A stretch of 64,000 nucleotides of DNA from Sporothrix humicola. Lineage: Eukaryota > Ascomycota > Sordariomycetes > Ophiostomatales > Ophiostomataceae. Below the pieces are notes generated by a model. It made no database searches. It worked only from the letters and a program-made list of their open reading frames with translations, and had not been told where the DNA came from. Below, piece after piece: positions 57,912 to 64,000 of the stretch. Numbering within the stretch: the first letter of the stretch is position 1; every line of letters starts with the position of its first letter. Where the stretch lies: NCBI GenBank assembly GCA_021396245.1, contig WNYE01000035.1, positions 310,001 through 374,000 of the forward strand. Direction: 5' to 3'. Both the position numbers and the translations under genes were made by a program.

Positions 57912-57916
57912 CATTG
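57899..57916 (+). repeat. 18-bp direct repeat, copy 2
   Basis: Identical to 56053-56070 and overlapping the right arm of the hairpin. Confidence 0.9.
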
Positions 57917-60119
57917 TGAATCATACCTTGGACGGAGCGTAGTAGAGATGCTCGTTACAGCGGAGCATTGTGCTTCTCTGGCCCTGCGTAGTAATATCAA
58001 TTGGTAGGTACTAATGTGATACAGTGGTACTGAGAACAGAGTGCGATGTAAGATCAGCATGGAAACGGGCTGCAAACGAAAATCATGTTGACTGTGGCCG
58101 ATTTGTGGCCTCGCCTTGATTGCTGAGATTGGTCCATCGTTCTTCTCGTGTACTCGTTGGTTTAAACGGGGCCAGGCGAGGCCAAGCCAGAAATCGCCGC
58201 CCGGCGCCTCTGCGGCCGTTCCGGCCATCTGGGCGCTGATCAACCGCCGAGCACCAACAAAGCCACAAGCCATGGAGCCCAACCGTTGTTAGTACACAGT
58301 CAGCCCAGCTGTAGTGGTACTGGCGAGTGCCCGCGCTCCAGTACAGCGACTGACCGCTCTGATAAAAAGCTTCGGCCCCAGTGAGTTCGTTGTGATAATT
58401 TGCGAGGCCAATCGGCCCTGGCGTCATGGCGTCGACCGGCGAGTCCCCCCATAGAGCGAAAGGTTCTGCTACCGTGTAATTAGTATATCAATACGACGTA
58501 TGTCTGTACAGTGGGTATTCGCTGGGTTCGTTGTGAGAGACACGCACTGATCAAATCGTATTGTAAGATACCACAGCGTGGCAAATCAAGGGGGCCCGGG
58601 GTGAGTACCGAGGTACCTGTATCCCGCGATTCCCCCACTCCTGTTGTGCAGACTTGAGGGAGCAAAACCAGCAACTCGCCTCTGTACTTAGCGTAGCAGT
58701 CTCTACGACGTAATACTGCTGTGTACGACGTACTCTGGAGGCATATGTATATTGCTGTATCCTTACCATCTCACTACACAGGATCTGGTCTTTGCGGGAT
58801 GTGCACGGTATGCTGCACATAAAACTTGCCATGTTACGTCGTAAACACGTGATGTTCCGAGTTTCTTGTGTGTATTCCGATTTGATGCGCCCCGTCATGC
58901 TTTGTTTCTTACAAATGGAAGATGGATTGGCTGTGTTTGACTGATTAAGATAGGTTTGCATATTTAGACATATTCATACTGTACGAATAAGCAATATGGC
59001 ACCCGGCACACAGTGCGTAAACAATGCAGAAACCCCAACGTGCCCCAAGTTCTTTCTGTTGTCTCTTTTTGAGACCTCCGGTCCTTGTTGCCCCCTGATT
59101 GGCCACGGCTAAATTACGACCTGCGGCCACAAAATGTACGACGGTGTTGTAGGAAGTCGCGCTCAAAGTACTCGTGACCTTATTACCATGTGCTGCTTTT
59201 CTCAAACACGCCCGTAAAAGAGACTTGAGAGATCCTGTGTATATTTCGATTGTCCCCTCCTATCACCTACTGTGTAGATACCAGGACGGCGTGCGTTTTA
59301 TTCACTTATTTTCAACTATGTTGTACTGTAACAGAAATTGCTGTCATGGACTGCAATGTTGACAGAACCTGAGAATGTGGACGACGTACCTGGTGTTGTA
59401 CATGTACTAGGTACATATTTCTGCCGCCGGCGGTACTTGTAAACAGGGCCGAAAGCCTGCCATTGTATGAGGGAGGGAAGGAGCGACAAGGGGTGCACAG
59501 GACGGAGGGAGCATCTCCTTTTCAGAGGTACATGATGAAACTAGCGCGGTACCTTCTTCTATACTAGACATGGGCGCAATTACCTGTACTATCGAGCCGG
59601 AGTACCCGTATCTTATGTAGCGTGTGCAGGGGAGGACCCGCCCGTGGCTGAATCTTCGCCTGTGTAAATCTGGCCCGACAGGCCCTCTCCACTATTACGC
59701 CGGCCAAACCGCCGTAGCCACCCATCCTTTTGATTTTCTCCTGCCATTCTTCTCTTTCCCCCAACTTCTGCCCCCCCCCTTCACCCTTCCCACATCTCAC
59801 TCCCGCGCCGTGATGGGGCTTGCCTACACGCTTTCCTGCCAGCTAGTCCAACTAAAACCCGCCTAATCCAACCCCCGATCCGCCGAAAAACCCACCCGGC
59901 CCTTTTCCTTCTTGTCCCTTCCCTGTCTTTACGAGCCACAGAATATTGCCCAGTACACTGGGCCAAACCTGCGCAATCGCCTGTGTCTTACGGAGTTATA
60001 GTGGGATAAACCATTACCGTGCCCAATTGCACTGAGCCGCACACAAAATCCACGCTAAACAGATGTTGCAAGGCCACACGCGATCCAACAGCGCCTGAGC
60101 GCCTCATCTTCTTCGCTGC

Positions 60120-61000
60120 ATCTTCTTCACCCCTCGCGCAAGAAATACGGCCTTTTTTATTTGATTATTTTATTTTACTGCCCTTTCCCTCCGAATTTTG
60201 GCTTTGCCTAATACGGTCCCTTCTCCCATTATTCATTACTACGTACAGAGTACCTCGCACATACTGTCTGGCCTTGACAGCGACTCCTTTCCTTCCATTT
60301 TTTCTTGGTTGCTCCTGCTGGTTTCTCCTCTTTTGTCTGTTCTCCTCTGCACCCCCAACCGTTCCTGTCTCCTGTCTCCGTTTCCTCGACTCCTGATCTG
60401 TCGTTGGTTTTTCTCCTCTCCAATCCTCGCGAGCATCGACCTTTTCTTTTCCACACTCTTTCTCTACCATATCGCACCTTCGAATCTTCGCATCTTCGCA
60501 CCGTCGCATTGTCAAACTTACAACACACAAAATAGTCGAACCTCTCATTGCTCAGCGACATCAGGATCACGACTTTTACAACCGACAAACCCTTCTCTCC
60601 ACCACTTACTCTCGCTCGCTATTCACATTCGACACCGACGAAACCGTTCCGGCTAACCCACGAGGACACTCCCACGCCATTCTCTCGTTTTGGTTCTTGC
60701 TTTATTGTTGTCGGCATTCACCTGTGCCCATCCCTCAAACCTCGCAGTTATCCTCCTGCTCTTCTCATTTTATCACGCGACGCCATCGCGCCAATCCATC
60801 ACCGCGATTCATCTGCAACCGTTGTCAAGTCTATTTCAGCTCGATCACCTTTTCTGGCTTTGTTGGTCCCGAACGACACGCTTCGAGGCTTAACACCCAC
60901 ATCGCCATCTTGATTGTTTCATATTTTCTCTCGCCTACGTATGATGGCCTACTTATCATGAACGCCCGGTTCGTCTAAACGTGTCGCCCCGCTTACGAGA
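60120..61000 (+). promoter_or_regulatory. Pyrimidine-rich promoter/leader of F-box gene
   Basis: About 880 bp rich in C and T, densest at 60160-60480, end roughly 150 bp before the start codon and are followed by a T run near 61076. A long leader with several short upstream ATG frames is likely. Confidence 0.45.
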
Positions 61001-61146
61001 TACCAAGCCTTAGCGGAACGGCCTGGTTGGAGGGGATAGAGGCGCCCTTGACTCTTCTTCTTCTTGTTGTTCTTTTTTTTTTTTTTTTTGGAGGGACCGG
61101 TTGAGCAGTTGCCGCAAACTCAGTCCCCTACCTTTCGAAGAAGGCC

Positions 61147-62937
61147 ATGGCAACACCACCGCCCCGGCCGATGGCCATGGATCCTCTCCACATAACTGAG
61201 TTTGCCTCGGATCGCTACTTCACCAAGTTTAACCAGCAGCAGCAACGGCAACAACAGCAAAATGTGGCATCTAGCAGTTGCAGTCCGGTTTTGACGGCCA
61301 CTGCTCCCACCTCACAGCCACCCACAGCGCAGCAGTCATCCCCTTTCTTTCTCCCCCTTTCTGAGACGACAAGGCCAGTGCAGGAGCATGTCGAAGAGAA
61401 AGAAAAAAATGGGGTGCCGGAGTTGAAGCAAAAGAAAAGCAGATTTCATCTCACCCGACTGTTGCACACGAAACCTCAACCATCTATTCCGATAGTACCA
61501 TCAATACCAATTGCAGCATCACCGCATGTATCTACAAAACCACTCCCGGCAACCCCGGAAACGTCAACTTCTTCTCACCCGTAAGTTTACGACAAATGCT
61601 AGGATATTGCCCACCAGTCACCCAAAAGACACATTGTTAATCAAAAGGCTAGCAGGGCCAAAACATTTGGCGTTCAATTCTATAACCTCCCCACTGAGCT
61701 GCAAGTTCAGATCATTGCATCTATGCCGCTTGCAGACATTCTCCAGCTCCGCCTTTCCTCCAAAAGCATGCACGCCATGGTATCGGCAAATGAGTCGCCT
61801 ATTGTCCGTCATCACCTGCAATATAATGTGCCCGCCTATGCGAAGAGACTCTATCCACCAGATTATTCCAAGCTCGACTTCCGTTACTTGTGTGGTATAT
61901 GGCACCGACTTCATGTCGCCGCCAAATTGGCGTCATTTATTTGTCAGTGGGTGACAAAGGAGATCTTCTTGAGAACAACAGAGGCACAAAAACTTGAATT
62001 TGCACCACAAAACGAGAGAATGCGCAGGCGATTAATTCCTCTTCTGTTCACCATTTTCCATTTCTTCGAAACATACCGGGCACGCCACCTTCAATACATC
62101 ATTGACCACGACGGGAAGGGCTTGCAACAAACGCCCTACACAATAAATCCGGTCGAGGCCGAGGTCATGGGCATGTACGATGACCGGACGCTATTGCAGG
62201 TGCACCAGGTGTTTCCACTTGTTATTGCTTCTTTCTGTCGCCGTTTGAGGCCACCATCTTATGTTGGTCGCCTCGAGAAGTCCTTGAGGGGTTACATGAA
62301 GGACAAGCCAGCAGACGAGGTACATGTCGCAACGCTCTGTATTGGTGGTCTTCGCCAGGTCGAGCGGTTCTGGGAAATCAAGGGCTACAATGTCAGACGA
62401 AACGCGGTCGACGTGTGGTACAATTCTGTTACGAAAGATCCGACCGAGCCAGCAGCGAAGCCTCGCCGAGCTTTATTGGGCCTTGGGCGCAAAATGTCCT
62501 CATTGGCCATCCGTGATGACTCACCCACAACGTCTACAATTGCCAGCGCCAAATCAGCTTTGGATAGTGCCGATACAGAACAGGGTCCAATGGACGACGC
62601 AACATGGGAGCGATGCAACAACCTCATTTTCAATACGAGCCTTGCCGACGGCATGCCAATGGAGCTTTTACCCCGAGAGCATCTTCGACTATTGCTGTCC
62701 GACCTTCCGGTCTTACAACAGTTATGGCTAGTTACCGCTGAGGCACTGATTCTTGAGAGGAAAATCGTCGATAAGCAATCGGACATTCGTCGAAATGCCC
62801 AGGTGATGCTGGAGCTTATTCGTGAAGACGGTTTTGCTGAAGAGGACGAATGGTGGTACGGCCACGGCACGCATGATTCCATTCGGCCGCCCCTGGATTC
62901 AATCGAAGAAGACATGGCCGAGGATATTGCTCAATGA
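61147..62937 (+). CDS. F-box protein
   Basis: Two exons (61147-61580, 61656-62937) give 571 residues; the intron is 75 bp with GTAAGT and GCAG borders. F-box proteins recruit substrates to SCF ubiquitin ligases through Skp1. Residues 1 to about 140 are disordered, with a Gln-rich run near 30-40 encoded by CAG/CAA codons and Pro/Ser/Thr-rich stretches. The F-box follows the splice junction at about 152-195: FYNLPTELQVQIIASMPLAD, then LQLRLSSKSMH. The remainder is a helical region I cannot assign (no WD40, LRR or Kelch repeats seen), with an acidic end. The substrate is unknown. The acceptor at 61656 is the one that restores an uninterrupted F-box frame. Confidence 0.85.
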
Positions 62938-64000
62938 CGGGTTTCACTCCTTGAACCGTGGCTCGCTCCCCCAGAATCATATAATACGAATCAATATCCT
63001 AAATACCGTTGGTACGACCTCCGAGCAGGGTGTACTTCCGATACAACCATATTCGCATACACACTTATCTATTCCCCGGTCGTGAGTGTTGATGAACATT
63101 TACTCTCGTCTGGTCATCCATCCGTCTATTTTATATCTTTTATATCTTTCCCTTTGTCCATATAGCATTTTTGGCGTTTATATAAGAGGGGTGCAAGGAT
63201 TTTTGGCCTTGCCCACTTTCTCCCACTCGGATGTACACCCTTTACCCTTTGGTGGTTATCATTTTCTTGCTTAAGCATCTTCATAATTTTCTTTTGTTGC
63301 ATTTGTGTTTCGCCCACAGCATTCACCCCCCCCCCCCCCCTCCCTCTGTTGTCCGACGTGGAACAAGCGGCATTTTCTTTTCTATCCTTCTTTGCTTCCC
63401 TTGCTTTCTGTTAAACCTTTTTTATTTGCTTTGCTGCGTCTTATGGGATATAGAGATGTACATTTTTAGGGCCGGATTACAGGCACGAAGAAGGGGAACC
63501 AAGGAAGGAGTCAGGCGTTTGGACTAAACACAAGTCCTATTTGGTTAAACACATGAAAATAATTTTCTCATATGTTCATGTGCTGATGACCTGTGACATT
63601 ACGGTGCATTAAAATTAATTAGTTCGACTGATCTGAACGACTGTGTACCGGAAAAGGGCAACAGGCTTGCCCATGTATGCGTGTGTTCGGCATCATAACT
63701 TTTTATTCTAGTGCTATCATTAAATACGTTGGGCGTCCAAGGGGAATTGGGATAAAAGCCAGAAACTATCGTGGAGTAGTCAGATCCAATTCTAGATCTG
63801 AATCCAAATCCTATATCCTATACTGTGTTACTGTGTATATGAAAATAAAGAGGTAGCCAAGATCATTACGTGGCGAGAAAACAAGGCCTCCTGCGAAAAA
63901 CTATCGCCGTCCAAGTATTAGTGATGCAGACCAAAGCAAAGCCTTACAATATTAAACACTCTACTACTGCTGGGGCAAACTTACAGAAGAAAATGCATGT
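62938..64000. other. Right-edge intergenic region
   Basis: AT-rich sequence after the F-box gene with a run of 15 C at 63326-63340. I see no gene reaching the window edge. Confidence 0.55.
63326..63340 (+). repeat. Run of 15 C
   Basis: Homopolymeric C tract about 390 bp after the F-box gene stop codon, the longest of three pure C runs in the window. Confidence 0.9.

Larger units (their letters stand above)
53168..61146. other. 8 kb gene desert with TAC...GTA words
   Basis: No gene is supported. The densest cluster of TACTCCGTA (55486, 55747, 56057, 56258, 57893, 57903) and TACGACGTA (55079, 56534, 57194, 57333, 58492, 58704, 58724, 58835) words lies here. There is also an 18-bp direct repeat, a 19-bp hairpin, a 14-bp palindrome near 55045 and a GA repeat near 56852. 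Open frames are short and not protein-like. The right 1 kb is the pyrimidine-rich leader of the F-box gene. Confidence 0.6.

Overview
This looks like a nuclear contig from a filamentous ascomycete (Pezizomycotina, probably a sordariomycete; the class is an inference). The evidence is short spliceosomal introns (about 50-170 bp) with GTAAGT-like donors and CTAAC/CTAAT branch sites, GC-rich third positions in housekeeping genes, pyrimidine-rich leaders, long intergenic spaces and a set of eukaryotic core proteins. I resolved 17 protein genes, 13 of them spliced, covering about 40% of the window. I recognised no rRNA, tRNA, intact transposon or CRISPR array.

Layout, left to right. 0-10 kb: GINS subunit Sld5 (+), a short-chain dehydrogenase (+), a 4 kb gap, then a GPI-anchored Cys-rich wall protein (+). 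10-20 kb: methylthioribulose-1-phosphate dehydratase (-), calnexin (+), methylmalonate-semialdehyde dehydrogenase (+). 20-27 kb: a BCS1-like AAA ATPase with unusual charged insertions (-) and a collagen-like Gly/Pro-rich protein (-). 27-34 kb: an almost geneless stretch. 34-50 kb: a compact block with a single-pass membrane protein (+), the Nas6/gankyrin proteasome chaperone (-), Prp46 (+), Orc1 (-), an unknown protein (+), prefoldin subunit 5 (-) and Vps37 (+). 50-61 kb: an unknown protein (-) in a long desert rich in short TAC...GTA words. 61-63 kb: an F-box protein (+).

The genes are individually transcribed and do not form a pathway cluster. Loose functional links are DNA replication (Sld5, Orc1), protein folding and turnover (calnexin, prefoldin 5, Nas6, F-box, BCS1-like), the two metabolic enzymes, and membrane traffic (Vps37). 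Three close divergent pairs share promoters: Nas6/Prp46, Orc1/unknown and Pfd5/Vps37.

The most unusual signal lies outside genes. Two related 9-bp words, TACTCCGTA (15 copies) and TACGACGTA (12 copies), counted on both strands, are each far above the roughly 0.5 copies expected by chance. Every copy is intergenic. Other points of note are a GC-AG intron in Orc1, 14-nt and 26-nt exons in Nas6, a G-run tract 21 nt after the BCS1-like stop codon, paired MluI-box sites before Sld5, a UPRE-like site at the left edge, and splice-like signals without a recognised gene near 30.6-31.2 kb.
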